A stretch of DNA of 64,000 bases from Chlorophyllum brunneum (Eukaryota > Basidiomycota > Agaricomycetes > Agaricales > Agaricaceae). The translations under genes and the position numbers were made by a program. Within the stretch, counting starts at the first letter, position 1. Each line of letters starts with the position of its first letter. A model generated the notes under the pieces. That model was given only the letters and a program-made list of their open reading frames with translations. It made no database searches and was not told the DNA's origin. Positions 11,215 to 22,330 of this stretch are shown here, one piece after another. Location of the stretch: positions 1,798,001-1,862,000 of the forward strand of contig OY756149.1 of assembly GCA_963576785.1 (NCBI GenBank), given 5' to 3'.

Positions 11215-12549
11215 TTAGACATTAACAATGTATATGACACTCCTGCAGCAATCTTCAGATTTGTATGAAGAGCTAGCAAGAACTGGCTTACCTGTCATTG
11301 CTTCATTAGAGTAATCCTTGCCCTCCGATCCCATTGACACTATATTCTTGTCCTTCTTGATGGCAGTTGGAGCTGGAATGCTCACAACTGGAGTGGCTGC
11401 TAAAGTGGCACTGAACAATTTGTCAACCTCCATGATGGAGGTAGTCCTTGGAGGGGAGGCCAGATAGTAGAGGGAAGTGGATCCTATTTGTGTCTCATAT
11501 TGATCCAAGGCTTTCACTTTGGCAGCTGCATATGGAGTTGGGCAGTACTAGAGATCCTGAGTCTTCTTCTGAGCAAGATTTGTCATCTATGAGAGAAAGG
11601 ATAGTAGAAGAGGTATAGAGGACCATGCCTCAGAGATGAGGCCACATGTACTCTTCTTTGGGTTAGTAGTCAACTTAGCAAAGCTGAAGTTGATGGAATC
11701 CATCATGTAAGCCAGTTGCCTGGCATTGTTTCTGGAGGGAGCTGGTTGCCCAGCATTGACCTCATTGGCATGGCCCTTGCCACTACCTCTCACACTACAT
11801 TGCCTCTTCTTCTTATCCCCTTCCTGCTAAGGCTGTTGCTGCTGCAGAGGCTGTGGGCATAACTGCTGCCCTTATTGCTACTGCTGCTGGAGGTGTAACT
11901 ACTGCCCCTGTGCCTTTCTGCATTGCTGCTGCTGCTGTCCCTGATAACATGGGGGTGCACTTTGTGGTTTAACACCAGAGAACTTATTTACCTGCTGGTT
12001 TGCTTTTAGCATAGACCAGTGGTTCATTATTGCCCCGTGGACCAAAGCAAAGGTTACAGCAGAGATCTGAGTGTTTACCATGAGGAAGGGGGTGATGATA
12101 TTCCAGGCATTTGGAGAGAAGAGTCATTGCTTTGATGATCTCTAAGATGGTGCAATTGCCATTTGTTTGTAAAGAATAGCAAGCTTGGTGATTGGGCTGG
12201 AAGGGTCCTCATTTAGATGGAGATGGAAGTGAATCATCTTGATATATTTTGAATAGAGTCCAGAGATGGACTCTAAGCTATATACAATACATAGGTGCAC
12301 CTACATGCTATTTATGTTGGGGAGGTTTCCCTTAATTATCTCAGCAGAGAGTTTACTCTTGATAATTGAGTAAACCACCTGGTGCATCCGGATGCATACA
12401 GCATGTTCAATTGTCTCCTGTCCTGTAGGAGGGGGTATAATCACATAGGCAGAGATGAGGGTATGAATTTGCAACAGAGGTGTCAGTAGAAATTCATCAC
12501 CAATGATGGAGGTACTGTCAGCAGAGACCAAAGTGAGGACATCCTGCAT
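11215..12549 (-). pseudogene. Copia-2b Gag remnant with polyglutamine tract
   Basis: Minus-strand fragments match the Copia-2a Gag (residues like LISAYVIIPPPTGQE and VVYSIIKSKL at 12340-12500). A Gln-rich part encoded by CAG-type repeats lies at about 11827-11945. The C-terminal piece has AKTALDQYE-like and TTSIMEVDKLFSATLA segments near 11400-11510. Broken by several stops, so not functional. Confidence 0.7.
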
Positions 12550-12857
12550 CTAGTCCACCCACTCATTATAATTAGCGGTACCAGTGAGAATGGGGATGGA
12601 GCTAAGTACTATAGCAATAGAAGAAGATATTTGTAATCTACAATAGGATATAATTAGCAATTAGATTTGTAGGTGATTAGATCTGTGCCACTGCACTGTT
12701 CAAGCTATGAACCCATATATGGAAGCCTTAATAGAGTGTGAAACAATTGAGTCATGTTAGAGGGATGGACTAGAAAGACCATGCTCTATAGGACTGGTCA
12801 GATTAGCCTATCTACGATCCACTTGTAGCCAGTTATGGCACATGGGGAGCAGGTGAT

Positions 12858-12872
12858 CTGGGGCCCATAACC
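12858..12872 (-). promoter_or_regulatory. Copia-2b primer-binding site (half-tRNA-iMet type)
   Basis: Minus-strand GGTTATGGGCCCCAG abuts the LTR end at 12873. Same PBS as Copia-1, although the LTRs and proteins of the two families are different. Confidence 0.7.
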
Positions 12873-13107
12873 TGTTGAACAGCACAGTAATGCACAGTAG
12901 CAGACAGATGATCTGACTTACTGATAGCATGGGTTAGTAAATAGTAAGAGAACTAAGTGTTGCTGAGAGAGTTGAGTAGAGTGAGGTAAGTAATTGAGTA
13001 GATTAGCTTAAGAAATACAAGGGAATACATGCTGCTATATATACTAATTGTCCAGGTAGTAAACCCTAAGACCCATATGTAATAATACACATAAACGTGT
13101 CAGTAAT
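12873..13107 (-). repeat. Copia-2b 5' LTR, internal-side half
   Basis: 235 bp, reverse complement of the 3' half of the Copia-2 LTR. It stops at tgtcagtaat (13098-13107), which is repeated after the LINE-A poly(A) at 41398-41407, and the LTR then continues to 41618. Confidence 0.9.
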
Positions 13108-13449
13108 CATCCCTTCTTTGACTTGTACCACTACCATCGATTTGCAAAAGTCAATTACATGGTGCTAGTCTACAGTACAAAAGCAATTCAATGCCTGCAT
13201 TACATACCAACCTCTCTCCAAGGGAGCCTATGCCTGACGGTGATGGGGACATCTTCGGGAACACAACACATGTTCTCATCCCCTCCATCTTTGCAGCCCC
13301 CCTGGCTCTGCCCCCTCTAGACATCCTATTCCCTAAGATGCCCTCCATCTCAAGGCCTGTCATCCTGATTGATCAGGCCTATAGCCACACCATCCCCCCC
13401 TTGGTCCTCAGTAGAAGACTGACCACCCCCCTATGATCCTCAGACCCCT

Positions 13450-14917
13450 CTTTCTGTAATGTGGAAAAGTCCATCCACAGAACATCCAAACAAGTTCAAC
13501 CAAAAGGCAACCACTATTACTTGGGTAAGGACAACAAGAACTGGGCTGACTAGGTCAAGGAGGAAATGGAGGCCAAAGTCGAAGTTGAAGAAGAAGTCAC
13601 TTCGGAGTACGAGGGTGGACCGGAAGAGTTCTATGACGATGCTGTTAGAGAGGTAAGTAAGATCTCTAAGTAGGTCAAGGCCTGCAGCAAATTCAACATA
13701 AGTGGCAACAAGGGGCTTGCATTTGGGCAAGCCTTTACTGAACTGATGGGGACCTTGATGAAAGCGGGATGGCTCAAGGTCGCTGTCGATAAGTAGAAGA
13801 ACGATCTCCATAGATGGATAGGGGTCAATTTTGGCAAGATTACTGTCCATGCTGAGGAAACACCCCAGCCAGACTCCTCCCCTCTGTGACACGCAACCTC
13901 CAAAGGCCCCACCCAGAAACCTGACAATGTCTGTATAGACATCATTGAGCATATTGTCACTTCAGGTATCACTGGTGACAACAAAGTCACTCATTTGGGT
14001 ATCTCCGATAATGACGTGCACAACAGAATCACTCATTTGGGTATCTCTAATAATAATGACATGCAAATGATCACTGAGGCAGAGTTTAAGACCATCACCC
14101 ACAATAAGAAGTGTAGGGCCTGAAAACCAAGGACTAATGTCACCAGACCAAAGGGAGCGAAACCCACTCCCATACCTGTGCCTGACAAGACCCCCAAAGC
14201 TCCGATATCTGCCCCAAAGGATACCAAGAACCCCAAGGAAGGTGTCAAAACCTCCTATGCTGCAGCCATAGCCAAAGGTGGTAAGACCTCCACCCCTGCT
14301 CCTACTCCCACTGGGCATGATCCTCTCAAACTTCTGGAGTTCACAAGCAAATTCCCAGAACTATCACATGAGAAAGTAGTAGCAATGTATGATACTGCCT
14401 TCTCTACCCCCCCTTTTGTGAACAAGAAACCTACCAAGAAAGCTGGTGTAGTGCACTCCACACTCAATGGTCCTTCCTGCAAACAAATCATCATCCCTCT
14501 CCTCTCTAGACCCAATACTACCAATTTTGGGTCTATCATCAACTCTCTTAGCACTTGCCTCATAGTGGAAAAGTCCAAGACAAGGGTTATTGCTGCCTCG
14601 CAGGATAAGCTGGGTCTTATGGTCCATACCTCGGAGGTTTTGACCCCTACTGAGCTTGATGTCATCAAGGCATGGCTCAAAGAGAAGTTCAGAGGGATTA
14701 CCACTAGTGAAGCATCCCTTCCCAAATCCAAATTGTTTGTAAAAATCATGAATGTTAGTTACGTTACCCCACGAGGTGTGGTCCTCACTGAGACTGATGT
14801 GGTTTCCTGCATTTGGAGTTCCATTCACTTGGATGCCATCCAGTTCACAATGCAACCAAGAGTGTGGTGCAATTCCAAACACTCTGATACCTGCACAGTG
14901 TAGTTTGAGATCTGGGA
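13450..14917 (+). pseudogene. LINE-A ORF1, N-terminal part
   Basis: A decayed frame from about 13450 leads into an open stretch at 14178-14900. It has a Pro/Lys-rich linker, the recurrent fungal LINE ORF1 motif SYAAAIAKGG, and then a folded domain running to the point where the family reads as an esterase-free nucleic-acid-binding region just before the zinc finger. A TAG at about 14901 and earlier stops (for example near 13550 and 13670) break it. A ~43-bp imperfect duplication containing actcatttgggtatctc lies at 13985-14070. Translation resumes at 35085 after the Copia-1b insertion. Confidence 0.7.
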
Positions 14918-14922
14918 CTCCA

Positions 14923-15494
14923 TGTTGAGGAAATGACCATAATGAGTTGTTTGCTGGGGGCAGTAGTAAATGCAGTAGGAGAGAATATAGGGTCTACTCA
15001 CTGAGATAATAAGCTTCTATCTGATACTTGTAGAAAAGTAATTTGGATAGACAGATATTAGTAATGAAACAGTTAGTGTCAGAGGTAGACAAGTTAAAGT
15101 CAAGTAGATCGAGACTGGTGTTGTACTCAAGAAGATAAGTGATGATAAAGAAGTTGTTCGATTGAACAAGATGCAGAACTAGGTCTGCTACATGGGGTTT
15201 ATATACATATTGAAACATAGACAAGTTATACTACATAAAATACTAGGAATACATAGAATGTTCCTTATGACTCCCATTAACTATAGTGTAGTACCTGTGG
15301 AATACTGTGAAATGTAGTATACTAGTCATTGGTATTATGTAGAATAATCTATCAAGTACTTATGACTCTCATTGTATGCAGAGCAACTCATAGGAAGTTA
15401 CTATGGATTGAAGTTACTGGAAAGTAATGGATCAGTCTATTATTGTCATAATGACTTCATAGTCTATTTCTAGAATATATCCAAAACTTCAACA
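14923..15494 (-). repeat. Copia-1b 3' LTR
   Basis: 572 bp, reverse orientation, TGTTGAGG...CTTCAACA on the plus strand. The part nearest the internal region (about 15345-15494) is the end of the stretch shared with Copia-1a. Confidence 0.95.
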
Positions 15495-15555
15495 CTCCTC
15501 CTTGCTCTGTATTGATGTAGAGTTTTAATCACTCAAATGTCAAGCCAAGGCGAGG

Positions 15556-17507
15556 TCAGAATAGATTGAATTTAATTTTATCCAAATTCTTTGTGAGAAT
15601 ATCAGCAGAATTTTCTGTGCCTTTCACAGAGAATATTTCAATCTTTCCATCTTCTACCAAATCACGAATGTAGTGGTATTTGACGTCGATGTGTTTTGAT
15701 CGTTTTTCTGTTACTGGATTCTTGGCCCAAAATATTGAACCCTCATTATCACCGAAGAGATAAGGGGCTAATGTTCGGATACCAATTTCTTCCAACAAAT
15801 TGACAGTCCAAACAAGTTGTCGACTGCAATCTGACAAAGCCATATACTCAGCTTCAGTAGAAGATAATGCAACAGTTTTCTGTTTCCTACTTAACCAAGC
15901 GATAGCTCCGCTGGCTAATAAACAGAAATATCCAGTTACAGATTTACGACTAATTGGATCACTAGCCCAATCAGAGTCGGAAAAGGCATTCAGGCCTTGC
16001 ATAGAACTTCCATTATAGGTAATTCTATATTTGTGAGTAGCATTAAGATACTTTAACAAATGTAAGCCTGCATTGTAATGTGCTTTAGTTGGATTGGTCA
16101 TATGTTGTGATAATTTGACAGTGGCAAAAGCTATGTCGGGCCGGCTGCCTATCATCAGATACATAACTGATCCTACTAACTGTTGATACCTCTTTATGAA
16201 GTCAGGTGTCGCTTTTTCTGTATTGGATTTGAAGATAAATCCATTTGGTAATGGGATTTCTTCTTTTCCAATTACTTTAAATCGATCAAGTACTTTTCCT
16301 AGATAATCCATTTGGTCTAGGGTAATTGATCAGTTTATAGGATTTCGCGAAATTTTCATGCCAAGAAACTCTTTGGTTGGACCAAGGTCTCGGCATTCCC
16401 ATTTCTTCATAAAGAGTGCTCACTTCTCATGTAGAAGTCTAGAGCCTCTAATTCCGACAAACATTGAGTCATCTACATAGACCAGAGCTATAATAAGCTC
16501 TTTGGTTTCAGGGTTGTAGTAGTAATAGACTCCAGCATCTAGTTTGGATCGGACAAATCCTAGGTTGGTCATTGACTTAGTCAATTCCTTCTACCATTGT
16601 CGTCCGGATTGCTTTAGTCCATAAATGGCTCAGTTTAATTTCCAAACCAAATTACCACGACCTGTATTGAAACCTTCTGGAAGTTCCATATAGAGTTCTT
16701 CATCCAGTTTTCCGTAGAGATAAGCAGTTTTAACATCTAAACTGAGCATCTCCCAATCGTTGAGGGCAGCGACTGCAAATATGAGTCGTGCTGTCTCATA
16801 ACGGACTACTGGTGAAAATAGTTCATCGTAATCGATTCCCTCTATCTGAGAGAATCCTTTTGCTACTAGTCGAGCACAGTATCGACCGTCTGATTTGGGT
16901 GTAAAGACCCATCTATTTTTGACAGCTTTTCTTCTAGGCGGAAGTTTAGCTAAGTCATAAACATGTCTTTCTTTGAGTGAATTTAACTCTTCTAAGCACG
17001 CTTTCCACCATTTAGATTTCTCTTCTGATGGTAGTCGATTTAGATCCTTGAAAGAAATAGGAACTAATGGTGATTCGACTTTTTGATCGCACAGATAATC
17101 GATCATCCCTACTCCTCCTTCTCTGCATAAGTCTTCTAATGTAGAAGCTTCATGTTGAGAACGTCTATTGATTATTCCAGGTTTGGAAGCCTCTGATCGA
17201 ATCTGTCTAACAAGTCTACTTGTAGAACTTGTCAACTTCGACTTAGGAGGTTGGAACATCTCATAGTCCTGGAGTATTTTGGTCGGATGCTTTGTAGAAC
17301 CATAGAAGTTTCCTGGACATTCAGATACTTTTCTGGTTCTTTGTGGTCTCTGAGGTATTTCAGGAATTGGTATTTGATCCGAGTGACCTCGTGGTACAGA
17401 AGGACCAGCATCCCGATCATCTTTGACAGGGGTATAGGATATGAATGGTTGTACATCCGGATCATCTCTTGGAGAAGGCGGATAGTTCGGACCTTCAGGG
17501 TGATTAG
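15556..17507 (-). pseudogene. Copia-1b RT and RNase H
   Basis: Minus-strand RNase H (15556-16311; its 251 residues are identical to Copia-1a 7790-8545) and RT (16320-17259) with the YVDD box near 16475. The same internal stops as in Copia-1a are present (for example at the position matching 7469). A few single-base differences remain, such as TGAG against CGAG near 16420. It is cut at 17507 by Gypsy-1, whose TSD attag is 17503-17507 and 23996-24000. Confidence 0.9.
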
Positions 17508-17807
17508 TGTTACGACCTTAGTCTCTGACTCAGGTTGCAAGCCTTTGGACAAAGGAAAGGAAGTAGAGAAAGGAAGAAGGGATGATACGATTGGTAAAGT
17601 GTAAGGAATACATCAAGTATTACTACACTTTATATACTAGTGGTCGAGGCTAATAATAAGGGAGTCGAGTAACGGAGTCAGAGGAGATGAGTAGAACGAG
17701 TCAGGTAGGAGGCACAGCCTCTAGGGTGATACAGGAGATGAAACGAGTATGAGAGTACACGAGGTAACGGGCGCATGATAGGAATGAACGGTCTATGATT
17801 CGTAACA
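17508..17807 (-). repeat. Gypsy-1 3' LTR
   Basis: 300 bp, TGTTACGA...TCGTAACA, an 8-bp inverted end. Carries the TATA box and the transcript-start motif described for the 5' LTR. Confidence 0.95.
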
Positions 17808-17914
17808 ATACCTCCTTTTCAAGCTTCATGTCCTCATGATACGTATTACTGTAAAGGTCCTTTGTAGAGTAAGGCATATGGGATTTGGTGATGGTAATAA
17901 AACGTGACGAGTGT

Positions 17915-18751
17915 TTACTCGTTCATAGGTACGGCCGCGCCCAGGGCTCTGGCCAAGTCCTTCTTGTTTCCTCCGATGAGAGGTGCTTTGTCAACACGGC
18001 GTAAGCCAATCCAGAGGGGTGCGTGTGGCGGTCCTTCTTTGAACAGGAAGTGGGTGTGATTGTTGTACGTGGTGTTGTCGTTGGTGTGGTTGCTTAACAG
18101 TTTGTACACGATGTCCTTCCAGTAATCGTTGTCCTTCTCACCTTCTGATTTCAACGTATTATATCCTGTCGGCGGGTGGAAAGTCATGGGTGTGATGGGG
18201 GGTACTACCGTGGTAAGTATGGTCTGGAGGTGAGCGACTTCTTCTTCGATGTCGGGGTGGAGTAGTTGGTCGGCGACGGTTCTTTCTTGAGTTTTTTGTT
18301 CGCATGTGTGGCAGATGTGATGTTGGATGGGGAACGGGTCGTTGCTAACGAGTAGTCGGTTAACGATGTGGTGGGAGAGGTTATCTGTGCTTCTTGATTC
18401 GTACGTATTGAGTCGTTCGGCTAGAGCTACAAGGATACTGTGCATCCGAGCTCGTATGTTGGAGATAACGAGGAGTTGCAAGTCGTCGTTAATCTCGTAC
18501 AAGTGCCTCTCCAGTTGGTCTCTCCTTCCTTCGTCGATGATGAACTGATTGAGTCTTGGAGTGGCGTCGGATAATGTGTCCATAATTTTCGAGGCTCCTT
18601 CTTGGGTTGCCTTTACTGCTGCTCCCAATAGTATTATGGTGTCGACTAGTGTTTCTCCTTCTACGATTTCTTCCTGGTTGGTCCTTTCTGGTACGAGTTC
18701 TTCGAATTCTTTGAGGTAGGGATATGGGGTAAGTTGGCGTTCGGCGGGCAT
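17915..18751 (-). CDS. Gypsy-1 ORF3, conserved protein of unknown function
   Basis: 278 codons, ATG at 18751, downstream of pol and before the 3' LTR. I do not recognise the family. The first ~130 residues look helical and rich in Leu, Glu and Arg. The C-terminal ~65 residues hold a conserved block: YW.DIV near residue 205, ND..T, LF..G, then AP.WIG.RR with P.IG..K..L at the end. The same block is present in Gypsy-2 ORF3 (25 of 62 positions identical by eye) although pol of the two elements is far more alike. No signal peptide or clear membrane helix was seen, which argues against an envelope protein. A CH.C-like HHICHTCEQK segment sits near residue 143. Translation could be by splicing or reinitiation after pol. 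Confidence 0.7.
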   Translation of the reverse strand: MPAERQLTPYPYLKEFEELVPERTNQEEIVEGETLVDTIILLGAAVKATQEGASKIMDTLSDATPRLNQFIIDEGRRDQLERHLYEINDDLQLLVISNIRARMHSILVALAERLNTYESRSTDNLSHHIVNRLLVSNDPFPIQHHICHTCEQKTQERTVADQLLHPDIEEEVAHLQTILTTVVPPITPMTFHPPTGYNTLKSEGEKDNDYWKDIVYKLLSNHTNDNTTYNNHTHFLFKEGPPHAPLWIGLRRVDKAPLIGGNKKDLARALGAAVPMNE

Positions 18752-18852
18752 GGTGTGTTGTAGAGATAGTTGGCAAAATCAAGGGTGAAGTGAATACCAC
18801 GAGTGATGCGGTGAGTGTAGTGGTTACTTGAGATGCGAGGTTTGTTGTTCAT
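18661..18852 (-). CDS. Gypsy-1 short frame overlapping the pol stop
   Basis: A 63-codon frame whose ATG overlaps the pol stop (TTATGA at about 18849-18854). It runs past the ORF3 start in another frame. Its opening residues (MNNKPRISSNHYT...) have a close counterpart at the same place in Gypsy-2 (28501-28785). It may be a leader peptide, a reinitiation relay, or part of a spliced ORF3; whether it is expressed is unknown. Confidence 0.35.
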   Translation of the reverse strand: MNNKPRISSNHYTHRITRGIHFTLDFANYLYNTPCPPNANLPHIPTSKNSKNSYQKGPTRKKS

Positions 18853-21800
18853 AATTGCTGCTTTTTACCTCCCCTTTTTATAGGTTTCGTCCTCGAAATC
18901 TTGCTTACGAATTCTTGTACCGCTTCCTTGGCGCTGTCTAAGTTTGTTTCGTCTTCCCATGTATCTTCTTCGGACGTATATCCTTTCCAGTGTACTAGGT
19001 ACTGTTTTCGTTTCCCTTTTGTGTGGTGTCCTCGGATTTCGTCTACTTCGTAGTGTTCCTCATCATTGACTATCTCGGGGATCGGTGGTGGTGGAGTGCG
19101 CTGGCTGTCATACTCGGGGTTATGATAGGGGGAAAGTAGTCTGCTGTTGAACACGTCATGTATCGCCCATGTTTCAGGTAGTTCCAGGCGGTAGCTTGTT
19201 TCTCCTATTTTTTCCTTTACTCGGAAGGGTCCGTATCTCTTGTGATCTAGTTTTTTCGTTGGTCTTGTTGTCTTGATATTGTCTGCTTCCAGCCAAATTT
19301 GGTCTCCTGCTTGGTACTCGTGTTCTGGCTTTGTGCTGTTCCGTTTCTCCATCTGTACCTGGTTTTGTTGGAGCATCTTGATCGTCTCTTGGCGTATGTC
19401 TTGTAGTTCTTGTATTCTTTCCGTGATTGCTGGAGCCTTGATCTCGTTTGAGATGTCTCCTTTCCATGGGTGTCGTCCGTATACTATCTGGAACGGTGAA
19501 TGTCCTGTGGCGCTATGTGTTTTATCGTTATACTGGAATTCTGCCGTGCTAAGCCATTTCTTCCAGTTGTTCTGTGCATGATTGATTACATTCCTGAGGT
19601 AGGCCTCAACCTCTTGGTTGATGCGCTCCGTTTGACCGTCTGTTTGTGGGTGGTATGCCGTGGATAGGTTACGTTGGGTGCCAGTTGCTCTGCAAAGTTC
19701 CGCCATGAATTTTGATGCGAATTGTGGACCTCTGTCACTGATGATCCTGCGTGGTATCCCATGTTGTCTCCATATGTCGTCCCGATATATATTTCCTAAC
19801 TCTTCGGATGATAGGGTGGTGTTAACTGCCCGTAGTCTGATCATTTTGCTGAAACGATCAACGATGACGAGTATCGCGTCGTATCCCTCCGATTCTGGCA
19901 GTGGTCCTATCATGTCGATTGATATCTCTTCCCATGGTCCGGTGGGTATTGGTAGCGGGTGGAGATGTGTGGTAGGTCGTGTTCGGAGTATTTTGTTTCG
20001 CTGACATGTGTCACATCCCTTGATGTATCGTTTAACATCATTGCGCATTTGTGGCCACCAATATGTCCTTTTGAGGAGTTCAATCATTCTGTGTTGTCCC
20101 GGGTGTCCTACATCCGTTTTGTCGTGGTGTTGTTGGAGTATCTCTTGGCGTAACTCGGTGTTTGGTGGTACGTATATTCTCCCTTCGAAGATGGGTAATC
20201 CATCAGTTTCCCATATTTCCTCTGGTCGTTTCTCTTTTTCTCTTAACCACTGTGTTTCTCTCCTCTGCTCCTTTCGTAGTCGGTGTTTCAGGTCTTCTTC
20301 TCCGGATATATCCCACATCTGTCTGATCTCGGTGGTAGTGTTGTCGAATAGGTGGTCGGGTAATAGCGTGATATCTGTGTTGTCCCTGGTTGTGTCCGTT
20401 TTCGCTAGTCTTGATAACACATCTGCTTTTGTGTTTGTTTTACCGGGTATGTGTTTTAACGTGTAGTGATATTCCTGTAGTTCCAGTTGCCATCTCGCTT
20501 GTCACCCGGTGAGTTGTTGCGGTTTCCTAAAATATTCCAAGTTCTTGTGGTCCGTCCATATCTCGAATGGTTTGTCGGCGTCGAGTAGGTATTGTCTCCA
20601 AGTTTTGATCGCTTCTCGGATTGCCAATAATTCTTTGTCGTATATTTGGTAATTTCGTTCTGCCGGTGTCATTGTTCTTGAGTGGAAGGCGATTGGGTGC
20701 CATTGGTTATCCTGGTCTTGTGATAGTACCGCTCCTACTCCGTATCCTGATGCGTCTACTTCCACTCTATATTGTCCTTTATCTCGGGGCATTGCTAGTA
20801 CTAGTTCGCTCGTTATTTTCTTCTTGATTTTTTCAAATGCTTGCTGTTGCCGTTCTGACCATGACCATTGTGCGTCTTTCTTTTTGAGTTCATGTAGTAG
20901 TGTCGCTATGTTACTGAAGTCTTGTATGAATCGTCGGTAGAAATTTGCAAAGCCGAGGAATTTTTCGACATCCTTCACGGATTTGGGTGTTGGCCATTCC
21001 CTTACTGCTTTCACCTTCTCTTCCTCCATTTTAACGCTGCCCTGTCCTACCACAAAGCCCAGTATGGGTATTTCTTTCGCGTCGAACATACATTTTGATC
21101 GTTTGAAGTAGAGCTGGTGTTTTGCTGCAATATCTAAGAACCGTGTCGTTCTTTTCTCGAGTTCTTCCTGTGTGGTTCCTGGAATGACGAAATCGTCCAT
21201 GTAGTTGACAAGCGTTCCTTCATGTAATAGTTCTCGGAATATTGTGTTCATCATTCTTTGGAAGGTTGCCGGTGAATTGCTCATTCCGAAGAACATGACC
21301 GTAGGTTCAAATAATCTGTTGTTTGTCACGAACGCTGCCTTCCATTCGTCTCCTTTCCTGATTCTGACGTTGTTGTATCCCCAAATGATGTCGAGCTTAT
21401 TAAACACTTTTGCGTCCTTTAGTCGGTCTAGAACTTCGCTTATAAGTGGTAGTGGCGTTTTATCTTTGATAGTGTGTTCATTCAGCTTCTTGTAATCTTG
21501 TACCAGGCGTTTTGTTCCGTCTTTTTTTGGTATAAAGAAGCATGGGGTGGTGTAGGGGGATTGTGATGGTCTGATACGTCCTGAGGCGAGGTTTTCGTCG
21601 AGGAATTTTTGTAGTTCCTGTTTTTCCGTTACTGTCATTGGGTAAACTTTGGACTGCAGTACCGGAGGTGCATCCTCTGACAGATTTATCTCATGGTCCC
21701 ATACCGTGTGTGCGGGTAGATTATCAAAGTTCTTTTTGTTGAATAAATGGGTGTACTGTCGGAGGTATGGTGGTAGATCTTCATCGTCCGTCCGGTCCGC

Positions 21801-22271
21801 CTTTTTCTCTTCAATGTGTTCCTTGACTGTCCGTATTCTCTCGTTGAACTGTATGTCACTATGTGATATTTTGCAATCTTCTGGACATCTCGTGAACCGT
21901 ATGACATGATTGTTCCAATCGATTTCCGGGTTATGTTTAACCAGCCAATCGTGTCCCAGGTATAAGTCCGCGCTTTCTAATTGTGTTACTAGAGCGTCGA
22001 TTTGTTCCGTGTGGTTGCCGTTGTTTAGTACCAATTGTGCTTTGTCTGTTATTTCCCCCTTTCTATTCTCCGTTCCATCGGCGTTGATTACTTTGATTGG
22101 GGTTTCCAGGGCTTTAGTCGGGATCTGTTCTTTTTCTACTGTTCGTTGTGCTATGCACGTGTGGGTGCATCCAGAGTCTACCAAAGTTGTAATTGGTTTG
22201 CATCCTTTTCTTGTTTGGATTGTTGAGTCGAGGAGAAGTTCGCGCGTAGAGTTTCGTTTTTGGGGAATCAC
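18849..22271 (-). pseudogene. Gypsy-1 Pol: protease, RT, RNase H, integrase, chromodomain (one nonsense codon)
   Basis: Minus-strand frame from about 22330. Protease has LVDSGCTHTCI near 22180. RT has LVQDYKKLNEH near 21490 and the YMDDF active site near 21195. RNase H has RVEVDASGYGVGAVL near 20760 and WTDHKNLEYF near 20550. A TGA at 20502-20504 follows QQLTG; the frame then continues to 18849. Integrase has its finger (HPGQHRMIELLK, CDTCQRN) and DDE residues (SIDMIGPL, SDRGPQF, then E in YHPQTDGQTERINQE). A chromodomain ends it (YLVHWKGYTSEEDTWE). The stop is one transition from CGA and is the only break seen. Pol is in a -1 frame relative to gag, with an overlap upstream of 22331; no standard slippery heptamer was found. 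Confidence 0.92.
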
Positions 22272-22330
22272 GTATCGTCTATTGTGTGATAAAACAGAAA
22301 CTCTAGTTTTATTGGCTCGCGGGTTTGCGC

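Larger units (their letters stand above)
9470..13107 (-). mobile_element. Copia-2b, 5' part of a decayed Copia element
   Basis: Minus-strand order from the right: LTR (12873-13107 here, remainder at 41408-41618), PBS, gag, protease, integrase. RT and RNase H are absent because the element ends at LINE-B. It is a separate family from Copia-1 and is related to Copia-2a at 42252-47297. Its LTR was split by insertion of LINE-A. Its 5' flank is the 5-mer agtaa (plus-strand ttact, 41619-41623), the same 5-mer that follows Copia-2a at 47298, which is the key to the inversion described in the findings. Confidence 0.85.

Noticed and set aside
11827..11945. CTG/CAG repeat as a microsatellite locus
   Set aside because: It is the Gln-rich part of the Copia-2 Gag; the same region in Copia-2a at 43635-43740 is interrupted in the same way.
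13440..13990. Minus-strand frames of 170 and 119 codons opposite LINE-A ORF1
   Set aside because: They are shadows of the decayed plus-strand ORF1; no family features.
14255..14882. Minus-strand frames of 164 and 172 codons
   Set aside because: Opposite the well-supported ORF1 segment at 14178-14900.
17915..18751. ORF3 as a retroviral envelope gene
   Set aside because: Position fits an env gene, but there is no signal peptide, furin-like site or transmembrane segment; the composition is soluble and charged.
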